Part shown: positions 1 through 8,010 of the stretch, piece after piece
Layout: every line of letters starts with the position of its first letter
Numbering within the stretch: the first letter of the stretch is position 1
From: Yinghuangia soli
GTDB lineage: Bacteria; Actinomycetota; Actinomycetes; Streptomycetales; Streptomycetaceae
Length of the DNA stretch: 64,000 bases
Reading direction: 5' to 3'
NCBI RefSeq assembly: GCF_021502675.1
Contig: NZ_JAKFHA010000026.1
Coordinates: 58,560 to 122,559, forward strand
Made by a program: the position numbers and the translations under genes
Notes under the pieces: generated by a model
What the model was told of the DNA's origin: nothing
What the model saw: only the letters and a program-made list of their open reading frames with translations
Databases searched by the model: none

Positions 1-1
1 G

Positions 2-346
2 CTGTTCCTCCGCTGCTCGGTCTGGCGCCAGGCCGCCGGGCACGTTGCCGAGTCCCTCGCCAAGGGCATGCGCGTGATCGTGCAGGGCCGGCTGCGGCAG
101 CGGTCGTACGAGAAGGACGGCGCGACGCGCACGACGTACGAACTCGAGGTGGACGAGATCGGCCCGTCGCTGACGTTCGCGACGGCGCGCGTTGAGCGGG
201 CGTCTCGCGGCGCGAACTCCGGTGCGGGTGGCCAGCCCCCGCGGGAGCCCCAGCGAGGCCGTCAGGCGCCCGCCGAGGACCCGTGGGCGGGCAGCCAGGG
301 CCGCGGTGGATGGGGGCAGCAGGGCGGATCTGAACCGCCTTTCTGA
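2..346 (+). CDS. ssb: single-stranded DNA-binding protein (5' end outside window)
   Basis: This is an OB-fold protein that coats single-stranded DNA during replication and recombination. The reading frame is open from base 2, so the N-terminus lies upstream; an ATG at 68 is internal. The visible part has the family core: [11 protein letters not shown], then [14 protein letters not shown], then [13 protein letters not shown] Gly/Gln-rich linker follows, ending in the acidic tip SEPPF, the usual partner-docking tail. In this context it is the prophage-encoded SSB of the early replication region rather than the host copy. A strong hairpin follows the stop. Confidence 0.93.
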   Translation: MFLRCSVWRQAAGHVAESLAKGMRVIVQGRLRQRSYEKDGATRTTYELEVDEIGPSLTFATARVERASRGANSGAGGQPPREPQRGRQAPAEDPWAGSQGRGGWGQQGGSEPPF

Positions 347-358
347 TCTTGCTCGCCA

Positions 359-387
359 GCCGGGCGCCGGCCAACCCGGCGCCCGGC
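359..387 (+). terminator. hairpin downstream of ssb
   Basis: A perfect 12-bp stem (GCCGGGCGCCGG and its complement) closes a 5-base loop, 12 bases after the ssb stop and just before the ribosome-binding site of the next gene. There is no T run, as is common for actinobacterial terminators, so it could also act as a processing or attenuation hairpin. Confidence 0.5.
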
Positions 388-404
388 CACACCCAGGAGG
401 ACCC

Positions 405-623
405 ATGCCCCGCCCCAAACTCACCGAACTGGAGCGCGCCGTCCGCGACCTGATCACGCACGGCGTCATCGACGGCATCCCCGTCAGCGAACTCGCCGTG
501 ACCGTCGTAGCCCGATGCCAGGGCCCGAGCCCGATCACGACCAAACCGAACGCGCTGCCCGAGGACGCCCGGCGTATCGCCCGACGTTTTGATCGCGGCG
601 CGCCGCCGCCGCCCGGCGCCTGA
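405..623 (+). CDS. small phage early protein of unknown function
   Basis: A 72-residue protein starting with ATG eight bases after a consensus AGGAGG. The N-terminal half (LTELERAVRDLITHGVIDGIPVSELAVTVV) looks helical, with the pattern of a short helix-turn-helix or dimerisation unit; the C-terminal half is Pro/Arg rich. An earlier in-frame GTG/ATG exists, but the Shine-Dalgarno site fixes the start at 405. It lies between ssb and a run of overlapping early genes, so co-expression is likely. No family recognised. Confidence 0.7.
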   Translation: MPRPKLTELERAVRDLITHGVIDGIPVSELAVTVVARCQGPSPITTKPNALPEDARRIARRFDRGAPPPPGA

Positions 624-639
624 CACCACAGGAGATCCG

Positions 640-999
640 ATGACCGACACCGACACCCTCCGCGCTGCCGCCGCCCGACTCCGCAACCTCGCCCGCGACG
701 CCACAACGGACGGCGCAGCCCCGTGGCGCTACCGCGACCGCACGCCCACGACCGGCACCCTCCTCTACGCCGACCGCGGCCACCCGATCATCCGCGGCGG
801 CTCAACCGGCCGCGGCGACGGGCCGCGCGTCCACCGCGCCACCGGCATCTGGATCGCCACCCTCGACCCCACCCTCGGCCTGCTGATCGCCGCCTGGCTG
901 GACCACGACGCCGACACCGGCCACCCCAGCGAGGCCGCGCTCCACGTCGCACGTGCGGTCCTCGACGACAGCCACATCAACCCGGAGACAACGCGATGA
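640..999 (+). CDS. phage early protein of unknown function (119 aa)
   Basis: Starts at ATG 640 behind AGGAGAT. The N-terminal 20 residues form a likely helix (TLRAAAARLRNLARDA), followed by a compact mixed region with the segment WIATLDPTLGLLIAAWLDHDAD. Proteins with this layout are frequent in actinobacteriophage early regions but have no known activity. Its stop overlaps the start of the next gene (ATGA-type), so the two are translationally coupled. Confidence 0.75.
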   Translation: MTDTDTLRAAAARLRNLARDATTDGAAPWRYRDRTPTTGTLLYADRGHPIIRGGSTGRGDGPRVHRATGIWIATLDPTLGLLIAAWLDHDADTGHPSEAALHVARAVLDDSHINPETTR

Positions 1000-1430
1000 C
1001 CGATCCCCGCCACACCGCGCACCTCGCCGTCGAAGTCCGTTTCGAGGGCGACTACTACGGCCCCGATGAGCTTGTCGCCCTGTGCGACGGCTGGATCGGT
1101 GCCGCGTTCGAGGACCGCGACAACCTCCGCGGCTACACGCTGACCGGCAGCGTCAACCCCGGGCACGACACGGCACCGAACCTCGACGCCGATCCGGCCG
1201 CCCTCGCCTGGGCCCGCGGCAAGATCCAGCACCACATCGACAAGCTCAACCGCTTCCGCGAGAACGCCGCCGAACGCGGCGACTCTGCCGCAGCCGAGCA
1301 GTGGCGACGCATCGCCGGATACATGAGCCGCTACCTCATCGCCGGGGGCAGCTGCACCATCGGCAGCTTCGACGAACGCCTCCCCGACTGGGCCGTCCTG
1401 GCCGACAACACCGAGGACACCCCGCGATGA
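996..1430 (+). CDS. phage early protein of unknown function (144 aa)
   Basis: Begins with ATG overlapping the previous stop. It is acidic and soluble, with an N-terminal beta-like stretch (HLAVEVRFEGDYYG) and a central helical segment containing KIQHHIDKLNRF. There is no membrane segment, cysteine cluster or nucleotide-binding motif. Its stop overlaps the next start by four bases, making it part of one early operon. Function not recognised. Confidence 0.75.
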   Translation: MTDPRHTAHLAVEVRFEGDYYGPDELVALCDGWIGAAFEDRDNLRGYTLTGSVNPGHDTAPNLDADPAALAWARGKIQHHIDKLNRFRENAAERGDSAAAEQWRRIAGYMSRYLIAGGSCTIGSFDERLPDWAVLADNTEDTPR

Positions 1431-2392
1431 CCGAGCCGTACACCTACGCCGACACCCCCGACGGGTGCGAACTCAGCTTCCAGGCCTACCCGCCTGAGGG
1501 CGTGTCCCCGGCGGTCCTCGTCCACGCCTGCGAGGACGGCGTCCGCGTCCCCCTCGACGAGCTGCACGACGTGATCGCGGGCCTGCTCGCCATAGCCGCC
1601 GCCGCACAGGGCCGCACCTGGACGAGCGCGCTTGCCCAGGCCCGCGACGACACGGCCACCCTCGCCAACATCACCGCGGGCGAGACCCCGCAGCGGCTGG
1701 CCGCACTTGCCCGCACGCACTACGAGCACCTGCCGCTGCTGCTGGCCCTCGCCGAGGCGTACACCGGCCAGGACGCGCCGCTGTGGCACCAGTACCGACA
1801 AGTCCAGGCCGAACGCGACACCGCGCGGTTCAACAACGGGGCCCTCCAGGCAGCCACCCGGCTCGCCCAGGAGGAGGCCGACAAGCTTCGCGCCGAGGCT
1901 GCAGAGCTGCGCACGCGCATGCACAAGCTGGAGGACGTCCGGACCGAGGCCCTCGCCGACGCCGAGCAACTGCGCGCCCGGCTCGTCGCCGTCGAAACGA
2001 TCGCCCGAGCGGGCGGTGGGACCGTGCGGTCCGACATCCTCGCCGTCCTCGACGACGACACCGACGCAACGGAGTTCGCGACCGGCGGCATCGTCACCAA
2101 CCCGGCCGCCATCGGCCCGGGCGACAACGGCGGATGCATCATCCCCGCCCGCAAGGCGACCCCGCGCGGCCCCGGCATGACCGCCGACCAGTGGAACACG
2201 CATCACCCCGTCGGTACCCCGGTGCACGCCTGGCTCGGCCGCCGCGACGAAGCGCCCCTCGTAACCCGCACCCGCAGCGACGCCTGGAACCTCGGCCACG
2301 GCGAACCGGTCGTGTCCGTCGACGGCTACGCGGGCGGCATCGCGCTGACCCACATCGAGCCCCGCCCCGACGACACCCCGGAGCAGCCGTGA
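1427..2392 (+). CDS. phage early protein with central coiled coil (321 aa)
   Basis: Translationally coupled to its neighbours at both ends. Residues 1-115 are a globular, mostly helical part. Residues about 118-190 form a long charged coiled coil rich in Glu/Ala/Leu heptads (EEADKLRAEAAELRTRMH). The C-terminal third is a separate small domain with the segment WNTHHPVGTPVHAW, followed by basic and aromatic residues. The coiled coil suggests self-association or a scaffold role in early phage functions; no enzyme motif is visible. Confidence 0.75.
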   Translation: MTEPYTYADTPDGCELSFQAYPPEGVSPAVLVHACEDGVRVPLDELHDVIAGLLAIAAAAQGRTWTSALAQARDDTATLANITAGETPQRLAALARTHYEHLPLLLALAEAYTGQDAPLWHQYRQVQAERDTARFNNGALQAATRLAQEEADKLRAEAAELRTRMHKLEDVRTEALADAEQLRARLVAVETIARAGGGTVRSDILAVLDDDTDATEFATGGIVTNPAAIGPGDNGGCIIPARKATPRGPGMTADQWNTHHPVGTPVHAWLGRRDEAPLVTRTRSDAWNLGHGEPVVSVDGYAGGIALTHIEPRPDDTPEQP

Positions 2393-2724
2393 ACAACCGC
2401 CAAGCAGCCGAGGCGAACATCCGCGACGGATTCGCGCGCCTGGCCCGCATCCCGCTCGGCGACGTCCGAACCGAAGTCGTCGTTGCCGGATCCAGCCTGG
2501 CCACCGCCTACTTCACCGCCGCCATTGCGCAGGGCCTGGCCGACGTGGCCGACGCCATCCGCGAGAGCAGCGACGCCCGCCCGCGCCTCGTCTCGATCGC
2601 CCAGCTCGCCGACGCGCTCGGCGACCAACTCCCCGGCGACGGCTGGCACCTCGCGCACGCCATCAAACGCCTCGCCGACGGCACCGTCACACCCGACGAG
2701 ATCGCCGCCGAGACCGACGGCTGA
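2389..2724 (+). CDS. phage early protein of unknown function (111 aa)
   Basis: GTG start overlapping the upstream TGA. The protein is almost entirely alpha-helical by composition, Ala/Asp/Arg rich, with no transmembrane or metal-binding pattern. It is the last member of the coupled early cluster (640-2724) and is followed at once by a strong hairpin. No family assigned. Confidence 0.7.
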   Translation: MNNRQAAEANIRDGFARLARIPLGDVRTEVVVAGSSLATAYFTAAIAQGLADVADAIRESSDARPRLVSIAQLADALGDQLPGDGWHLAHAIKRLADGTVTPDEIAAETDG

Positions 2725-2732
2725 ACGCAGAG

Positions 2733-2762
2733 CGGCCCGCCCCTTGCACCAGGGGCGGGCCG
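2733..2762 (+). terminator. hairpin ending the first early operon
   Basis: A perfect 12-bp stem (CGGCCCGCCCCT and its complement) with a six-base loop starts eight bases after the stop at 2724. There is no T run. Its position at the end of the overlapping gene cluster suggests transcription termination or 3'-end stabilisation. Confidence 0.6.
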
Positions 2763-2829
2763 ACCAGGTGGACCACGACGCCGGAACGCACGGTCCCCCG
2801 CAGCGTACGACCAGGGAGCGACACACCCC

Positions 2830-3507
2830 ATGCACCCGCACCCCGCCGACACCATCGCCGAGTTCTGGCCCGACCTGCTCGCCGCCACCGAACCCGGCAC
2901 CCGCCGCCGCACCAACAGCCTGGCCCGCCCGATCGCCGAGGCCATCGTCGAGCGCGACCGGATCGAGCGCGCCGAACGCTCCACGCTTGCCCGCGGCGTC
3001 GCGCCGGCACCCGCCACAGTCCACGTCATCGACGTCATCCGCGACGTCACCGCCGCCGTCCGCTACGTGGAGGCAGAGACCCGCGAAGCGCTCCGTCTGC
3101 CCTACCTGGTGCCCGCCCCGTCAGCCGACACCGACACCCCGTCAGCCTGCCGCCGCATCCTCGGCTACCGACGCATGCTCACCGTCGACCAGGCCGCGTG
3201 GATCGAGACCCAACTCCGGCCCGCAGCACGCGCCGTCCTGACGGCCGTCGGACTCGACGAGCGGCCCGTCACGCTCCTTCAGCCCTGCCCGTGGTGCGGA
3301 GGGCCGCTCACCGTCCACGCCGTCACCCCCGTCGGCCCGCACGTCCTCTGCTCCGGTGACGCCCCCTGCGACGCCGTCTCGTCGACCTGGCTCTACGGCC
3401 GGCCGCTGTGGCACCTCGACGACCTCGGCCGACTCGGCGCCCTGCTGCACGTCCCCACCAGGTCGGCCCGGCAGCCGCTCAAGGTCAACCTGCACAAGGC
3501 CGCCTGA
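2830..3507 (+). CDS. phage protein with C-terminal zinc ribbon (225 aa)
   Basis: ATG start after a GGGAGCGA site. The N-terminal half is helical (TIAEFWPDLLAATEPGTRRR, then a long helix carrying the conserved-looking segment RDVTAAVRYVEAETR). The C-terminal half has a CPWCG knuckle near residue 157 paired with CSGDAPCDA near residue 180, a treble-clef/zinc-ribbon arrangement. Such two-part proteins are common in Streptomyces phages; a DNA- or RNA-binding role is inferred only from the ribbon. It is separated by hairpins from the genes on both sides. Confidence 0.75.
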   Translation: MHPHPADTIAEFWPDLLAATEPGTRRRTNSLARPIAEAIVERDRIERAERSTLARGVAPAPATVHVIDVIRDVTAAVRYVEAETREALRLPYLVPAPSADTDTPSACRRILGYRRMLTVDQAAWIETQLRPAARAVLTAVGLDERPVTLLQPCPWCGGPLTVHAVTPVGPHVLCSGDAPCDAVSSTWLYGRPLWHLDDLGRLGALLHVPTRSARQPLKVNLHKAA

Positions 3508-3594
3508 CACCCCGTCATTTGCCTTCACCGTGTAGGCTGCTCCACGGCTTGCCGCTCCAGCAGCGTCTGAACGGCCGCCCCCACAAACGAAAAC

Positions 3595-3629
3595 GGCCCC
3601 GGCCGGTGCGTCAACACCGAGCCGGGGCC
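3595..3629 (+). terminator. hairpin between early gene and membrane-gene operon
   Basis: A 9-bp GC stem (GGCCCCGGC / GCCGGGGCC) extended by CGGTG/CACCG around a six-base loop. The gap 3508-3660 otherwise holds only a possible -10-like TAGGCT at 3533 and the ribosome-binding site of the next gene. Confidence 0.55.
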
Positions 3630-3660
3630 TGACCACAACAGACCCTCTGGAGGTCTCACC

Positions 3661-4560
3661 GTGGCTACCGCGCATCCTAAAGCGCCCGCGATCGGCGCGC
3701 GCATGCCGTGGCTCGTCCGCGCCGCCTGGTACCTCGTCCTCGCGATGATGCTGACCGCCGCCGCATGGTCCATCGCCCACCGGCTCATGGCCTGGGGCAT
3801 GAGGCCGGAACTTGCCTGGGGCATCTCGCTGATGTTCGACGGCTCCGCGCTCGTCTGCGCCGAATACGCCCGCCGCGCCATCACCCGCGGCACCCCCGCC
3901 GGCCTCCCCCGCGCCGCCATCCTCGCGTTCGTCACCGCATCCGGCGTCATCACCTACACGCACGGCCATGCCGTCGGCGGCGTCCCGGCCGGTATCGCGT
4001 TCGCGTCCACGAGCCTGCTTGCCGAGCTGCTTTTCGAGCTGAACCGGCGCGACCTCCGCGACACCGAACGGCACGCCCGCGGCCTCGTCCCCGAGATGCT
4101 CCCCCGCATCCCGCTCGTCGCCTGGGTGATGTTCCCCGCGGAGTCCTGGCGCACCCTGCGGCGCGCGGTCGGCGCCCGCCTCGCGACCCTGGACCCGGTG
4201 TCCGCCGAGACCCCGGACGCCCCCGCGGACACCCCCGGACATGCGAACGGGACTGTCCGCGCGGCCGTCCGGGCTGCGGCCGCAACCATGCCCGAGGCCA
4301 CCGCCGAGGACATCGCCGAGAAGCTCGCCGAAGTGCGCATCGACGTGGACGCGGACACGGTCCGGACAGTCCTCGGACAGCAGGACAGCAGGTCAGTCGA
4401 AGTGACCGACCTCAGCGAGGGGACGATCAGCGCCACCGTCCGGGACTGTGTCCGGCTCGGTGTCCGCGACGTCGAGGACATTGTCCGAGCCGTCCACAAG
4501 GTGCACGGCTCCGAGGTCCCGCGCGACACCGTCACCCGCACCCTGCGCCGCATCTCCTGA
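3661..4560 (+). CDS. DUF2637-family membrane protein
   Basis: A 299-residue protein from a GTG behind GGAGGT. The first 130 residues carry about four membrane helices (WYLVLAMMLTAAAWSIAH; the segment around WGISLMFDGSALVCAEY; AAILAFVTASGVITYTHGH; and AGIAFASTSLLAELLF), the signature layout of DUF2637. The C-terminal half is soluble and helical, with two repeated-looking winged-helix-like units (near residues 200-240 and 255-298). DUF2637 proteins are typical of actinomycete conjugative elements, plasmids and phages, where they sit with transfer or replication genes. Here it leads a three-gene membrane cluster. The exact role is unknown. Confidence 0.82.
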   Translation: MATAHPKAPAIGARMPWLVRAAWYLVLAMMLTAAAWSIAHRLMAWGMRPELAWGISLMFDGSALVCAEYARRAITRGTPAGLPRAAILAFVTASGVITYTHGHAVGGVPAGIAFASTSLLAELLFELNRRDLRDTERHARGLVPEMLPRIPLVAWVMFPAESWRTLRRAVGARLATLDPVSAETPDAPADTPGHANGTVRAAVRAAAATMPEATAEDIAEKLAEVRIDVDADTVRTVLGQQDSRSVEVTDLSEGTISATVRDCVRLGVRDVEDIVRAVHKVHGSEVPRDTVTRTLRRIS

Positions 4561-4637
4561 CCAACCGTCACCCCGCCCGGTGACGGGCCCGGCGCCACGC
4601 GCTGCCCACACCCGGGCCACCACGCCTGGAGACCCCC

Positions 4638-4946
4638 ATGCCCGACACCACCCCCATCCCCGCGCCCACCCCGATCACCGGAACCGGCGTACAGCAGGCC
4701 CCCATCCCGCCCGCGCAGGCACCCGCGTACACCGGCGCCACCGTCGTCACCGCCGGCAGCATCTCGGCCGTCCTGCTCGGCGTCGCCGTCTGGTACGTCC
4801 TGAAGCACAAGAAGGCTGTCGGACTGCACATGCTGCTCGGCGTGTGCCTCGGCCTCGCGCTCGCCAACTCCGTCATCGGCCGCGCGCTCAATCAGGTCGT
4901 CGCGTCCCTCGTCGGCGCACTCATCGGCGTCACCGGCTCCCTGTGA
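4638..4946 (+). CDS. small two-helix membrane protein, SpdD-like layout
   Basis: A 102-residue protein with a Pro/Thr/Ala-rich N-terminus (about 35 residues) and two hydrophobic helices (SISAVLLGVAVWYVL and a second around HMLLGVCLGLALAN). The organisation resembles the small spread proteins (SpdD type) of Streptomyces mobile elements, but this is a resemblance in layout only. Its stop overlaps the GTG of the next gene, so they are co-translated. Confidence 0.75.
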   Translation: MPDTTPIPAPTPITGTGVQQAPIPPAQAPAYTGATVVTAGSISAVLLGVAVWYVLKHKKAVGLHMLLGVCLGLALANSVIGRALNQVVASLVGALIGVTGSL

Positions 4947-5473
4947 CCCGACGCCCCGTCGCCGCGCTGCACCGCCTCGCAGACGGCAACGCCGCCCAGG
5001 CCCGCCACGTTCGGGCCTGGGCGGTCGTCCGCGACGACCCGCGCGCCACTGCCCGCCGCATCGGCGGCCTGGCGCTCGGCGCCTACGTCACGCTCAAGGC
5101 CGGCCCCGCAGGCGTCGCGCCGGTCGGCTGCTGGTGGCTCTGGCAGGCATGGCGCCGCGCACCCACCCCCGCCGAGCACACCCTCGACACGTTCACCGGC
5201 TACCTGCACGCGCTCATCGGCGACCGCACCGGCATCCACCTCGACGAGCTACACGCCGTACTCGTCGAGGGCGGCCTCGACTGGACCCGCGCCGACCTCC
5301 GCGCCAACCTCGCGACGATGGGCATCCCCGTCCGCGCGTCCGTCCGCGTCGGCGGCCTCGTCCGCAGCGGTATCCACAGGGACGACCTCCCCTCCCCCGG
5401 CCGACCCGCACCCCTACCGGACCGCGGAAAGGCTGGTCACGGCGATGTAGCGGCACCCGCCGAGCCGATGTAG
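4943..5473 (+). CDS. membrane-associated phage protein (176 aa)
   Basis: GTG start overlapping the previous TGA. The N-terminus is Arg rich; a hydrophobic patch follows (GGLALGAYVTLKAG and PVGCWWLWQAW, residues about 38-70). The C-terminal domain, with GIHLDELHAVLVEGGLDWTR followed by RANLATMGIPV, looks like a small winged-helix fold. It closes the membrane trio that starts at 3661. The composition fits a membrane-tethered DNA-binding protein; the function is not known. Confidence 0.72.
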   Translation: MTRRPVAALHRLADGNAAQARHVRAWAVVRDDPRATARRIGGLALGAYVTLKAGPAGVAPVGCWWLWQAWRRAPTPAEHTLDTFTGYLHALIGDRTGIHLDELHAVLVEGGLDWTRADLRANLATMGIPVRASVRVGGLVRSGIHRDDLPSPGRPAPLPDRGKAGHGDVAAPAEPM

Positions 5474-5567
5474 CGGCCGTGTGGCGCGCACATGATCGGC
5501 TTGACGCGGGAGTTATCCACAGGCACACTGGCCGCAGCTCGTGGCTTTACCGTGCCCGCAAAACCTC

Positions 5568-5595
5568 AGGCCCCGTGAGTCCAACTCCGGGGCCT
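5568..5595 (+). terminator. hairpin AGGCCCCG / CGGGGCCT followed by TTT
   Basis: An 8-bp perfect stem with a 12-base loop, followed by TTTGCC, downstream of the early membrane operon. The same stem sequence recurs at 6080-6113, bracketing the gene between them. Confidence 0.65.
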
Positions 5596-5739
5596 TTGCC
5601 GTGCCCGGACACAGGAGCGGCCCAGGCCGCCGTCACAGACGTTACGGTCACCAAGCGGTCACGAACTCCACGACCAGCCAGAGCGATTCGATGCCAACTG
5701 CTAAGCAGGTCGTCCGCACAGACGACGCTTGGAGGGCAG

Positions 5740-6063
5740 ATGGCGAACCCGATCACCAACCCACCGCGATCACACCGGGACATCCCAACCTGGCAACGCG
5801 CGCTTTGGGCTCTCCTGCCGTTGGCCACTTTCGGACTTGGGGCGTGGGGCCCATTCGTCTACTGGGCGAATCGGCGAACGTACGGATCTGGGGACCAGCG
5901 CTGGTGGATGGGCTTCGCTGCGGCGACTGTGGTTGAGGTGATCCTCCTGGCTGCCATCCCGCGTGGCAGCAGTGCGGGTGCCGCCGGAGGCGCATACGTC
6001 GTTGCGCTCGCTCTTGCTGGCGCGATCACAGCATGGATCAAGCTGGCACCAAAGCAGATCTGA
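5740..6063 (+). CDS. small membrane protein, probable moron
   Basis: A 107-residue protein; ATG 5740 follows GGAGGG. Three hydrophobic helices are visible: [27 protein letters not shown]-type residues near 60-78, and a C-terminal [15 protein letters not shown]. Codon usage is less G/C-biased than the phage genes on either side, and the gene stands alone between two near-identical hairpins. This is the usual signature of a moron expressed from its own promoter in the lysogen. A role at the host membrane, such as superinfection exclusion, is inference only. The 266 bases upstream hold a TACGGT box at 5643 that could be its -10. Confidence 0.72.
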   Translation: MANPITNPPRSHRDIPTWQRALWALLPLATFGLGAWGPFVYWANRRTYGSGDQRWWMGFAAATVVEVILLAAIPRGSSAGAAGGAYVVALALAGAITAWIKLAPKQI

Positions 6064-6079
6064 TTGACGTTCTGGACCC

Positions 6080-6113
6080 AGGCCCCGAGAGCCCTAACCA
6101 GGTTCCGGGGCCT
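6080..6113 (+). terminator. hairpin AGGCCCCG / CGGGGCCT downstream of moron
   Basis: An 8-bp perfect stem, 18-base loop, 17 bases after the stop at 6063 and just before the late operon. It shares its stem with the hairpin at 5568-5595. Confidence 0.6.
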
Positions 6114-6136
6114 CCGTCATGTCCGGGAGGTGATCC

Positions 6137-6487
6137 GTGCGCTACGACTTCGACGGCATCGCCCGCGGCGAAAGCTGGAGCCGCGAATTCCGCTTCCGCG
6201 ACGCCCAGGACCAACCCGTCGACCTCACCGGCCGCACCGTCCGGTTCCTCCTCCGCGACACCGACGGCATGCTCGCCGACATCACCAGCGGCACCCCCGA
6301 CCCCGACGGCAGCATCGCCGTCACCCCCGCAGACGGCCTCGTCATCGTCACCGTCAAGCCCGCCGTCACCGCAGCAGCCAGCACCCCCGCCGAGTACACG
6401 CTCTGGCTGGACGTCGGACTCGACACCGCCGACGCCACGGTGTGGGGCAGCTGGCGAACCGTCAGGGTGGTGACCCCCGTTGCCTGA
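6137..6487 (+). CDS. phage structural protein, Ig-like beta-sandwich
   Basis: A 116-residue protein with a GTG start behind GGGAGGTGATCC. It is all beta by sequence pattern: alternating strands such as [20 protein letters not shown], then TVRFLLRD and GLVIVTVKP, ending [14 protein letters not shown]. This resembles the N-terminal Ig-like domain of baseplate/fibre-associated proteins (BppU-N type). Its stop lies inside the following fibre gene's start region, so a role in fibre assembly or anchoring is likely. Confidence 0.65.
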   Translation: MRYDFDGIARGESWSREFRFRDAQDQPVDLTGRTVRFLLRDTDGMLADITSGTPDPDGSIAVTPADGLVIVTVKPAVTAAASTPAEYTLWLDVGLDTADATVWGSWRTVRVVTPVA

Positions 6488-7442
6488 CGCCGACATCATC
6501 GTCATCACCGAGCCCGAGACCATCGTCGTGGCCGGCACCGGCACGCCCGGCCCCCGGGGCGAGCAGGGCGACCCCGGGCCGCCCGGAGCCACAGGTGCGA
6601 CCGGCCCGCAGGGCCCCCAGGGCGACCCCGGACCACAAGGCGCGCAGGGCATCCAGGGCGTACAGGGCCCGCAGGGTGTCCAGGGTCCGCCCGGGGACGA
6701 CGGGGCACCAGGCGCTGACGGCGCAGACGGAGCCCCCGGCGCGACCGGGGCAACCGGCCCACAAGGACCGGCCGGAGCCAGCGCAGCCGCCCTGTTCCGC
6801 GGAGCCTGGGACGCCGGCACCGCCTACGTCACCGGCGAGCAGGTCCGGTACGGGCCGGCACTCTGCATCGCCAAGCGCAACAACACCGGCGTCCGACCGC
6901 CCGACACCATCGCCACGTCCTACGGATACCGCGCGCCGATCGAACCCGGCGTCAGCGTCAACTCCGAGAGCACCGCCAACCTGCGCCTCGGCGTCGTCGG
7001 CCAAGCGAACCGCCCCGGCAAAGTCCGCGGCGGCAAGTTCTGGAAGGGCTCGACGGACAACATCGGCCCGCACACCGTGCGGCTGTGGCGCCTGGACACC
7101 GTCACGCTCCTGGGCACCGCAGTATCCAGCGGAGAACCCAGCGGCCCCCAATGGGTCGATGTGCCGTTCTCGTCGCCCATCAGCGTCCCGGCCAACGTGG
7201 ACCTCCTGCTCGAAGTCGAGTTCCCCGGCAGCCGCTACGGCAACACCAACAGCCTGTTCACCTTCGGGGCGCTCGTCCGCGGCGCACTGACCGCCCGCTA
7301 CTGCGTGTTCGGCACCGGCGGCCGCCCCACCGGCGTCCCGTCCGGCTCGTTCGCCGGTCTGCACTACGCAGTGGACATGGACTTCGAGCCCGACCCGGCC
7401 GGCACAGACGATTGGGACGTCATGGGCGGGCTCAGCATCTGA
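6480..7442 (+). CDS. collagen-like tail fibre / receptor-binding protein
   Basis: A 320-residue protein from a TTG start overlapping the upstream gene. After a short N-terminal anchor (res 1-20) come about 27 Gly-X-Y collagen-like triplets (res about 22-100, e.g. [20 protein letters not shown]). Next is a short carbohydrate-binding-like unit ([16 protein letters not shown], a CBM5/12-like pattern). The C-terminal beta-sandwich (res about 155-320) resembles DUF4082. Collagen repeats trimerise phage fibres, and the terminal domains would contact the host envelope. Unusually, the gene sits upstream of the terminase rather than behind the tape measure. Confidence 0.78.
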   Translation: MPDADIIVITEPETIVVAGTGTPGPRGEQGDPGPPGATGATGPQGPQGDPGPQGAQGIQGVQGPQGVQGPPGDDGAPGADGADGAPGATGATGPQGPAGASAAALFRGAWDAGTAYVTGEQVRYGPALCIAKRNNTGVRPPDTIATSYGYRAPIEPGVSVNSESTANLRLGVVGQANRPGKVRGGKFWKGSTDNIGPHTVRLWRLDTVTLLGTAVSSGEPSGPQWVDVPFSSPISVPANVDLLLEVEFPGSRYGNTNSLFTFGALVRGALTARYCVFGTGGRPTGVPSGSFAGLHYAVDMDFEPDPAGTDDWDVMGGLSI

Positions 7443-7455
7443 CAGGAGGCGCCGT

Positions 7456-8010
7456 GTGCCTCCCCGCATCGACGACGACAAACGCGCCGCCATCCTCGCC
7501 GACATCAAGGCCGGCGAACTCTCCGCGCGCCGCATCGCCGCGAAGCACGGCGTAGCCCAGAGCACCGTCTCGAAGCTCGCCAAGGACACCGGTGAAGCCA
7601 CCGCGTTCGATCGATCGAAGACCGTTCGCGCTACGCGTGCGCGCACGCTGGACGCCGCCGCGGTCCGTGCCGAGCTGACCGAGCGGCGCCTCGCGATGGC
7701 CGTCACGCTTCACGACGTCGCCGCTCGCGAGGTGCGCAAGATGGCCGAGCCCACGACCTATTGGGACTGGGGCGGCAAGGACCACGACTACGACGAGACC
7801 ACCCGGCCCGAGCCGCACGCGCAGGACCGCCGGGCCATGATGGCCACCGTCGCGCAGGCGCTCGACAAGAGCCTGAAGCTCGTGCCGCAGACCGAGCAGG
7901 CCGGGGAGCAGTCCCGCAGCCTCGTCGGCGACCTGATGGCCGGCCTCGCCCGCGACTACGCCGAGCGCCACGGTGGGCCGCCGCCCGAGGTGACCGACGA
8001 TGGCGAGTAA
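7456..8010 (+). CDS. terminase small subunit
   Basis: A 184-residue protein, GTG start behind CAGGAGG. The N-terminal helix-turn-helix (KRAAILADIKAGELSARRIAAKHGV, then AQSTVSKLAK) recognises the packaging site. The C-terminal part is helical and would oligomerise and contact TerL. Its last codons overlap the start of terL by 11 bases. The gene order small terminase - large terminase - portal supports the call. Confidence 0.85.
   Translation: MPPRIDDDKRAAILADIKAGELSARRIAAKHGVAQSTVSKLAKDTGEATAFDRSKTVRATRARTLDAAAVRAELTERRLAMAVTLHDVAAREVRKMAEPTTYWDWGGKDHDYDETTRPEPHAQDRRAMMATVAQALDKSLKLVPQTEQAGEQSRSLVGDLMAGLARDYAERHGGPPPEVTDDGE

Noticed and set aside
68..346. ATG at 68 as the start of ssb
   Set aside because: The upstream codons read [20 protein letters not shown], a conserved SSB segment, so the gene begins before the window.
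3142..4242. 366-residue minus-strand frame opposite the DUF2637 gene
   Set aside because: Gly/Arg/Asp-rich shadow of high-GC coding DNA; crosses a terminator and opposes two better-supported genes.
5513..5521. DnaA-box-like TTATCCACA near the early/late junction
   Set aside because: A single match with no second box or AT-rich unwinding region; not enough for a replication origin.
6558..6780. CRISPR-like or other repeat array in the fibre gene
   Set aside because: The DNA repeats simply encode Gly-X-Y collagen triplets; there is no spacer-repeat pattern here or elsewhere in the window.
6038..6820. Minus-strand frame opposite the collagen-like fibre gene
   Set aside because: Its GPCGPxAP pattern is the antisense image of the Gly-X-Y repeats, not an independent gene.
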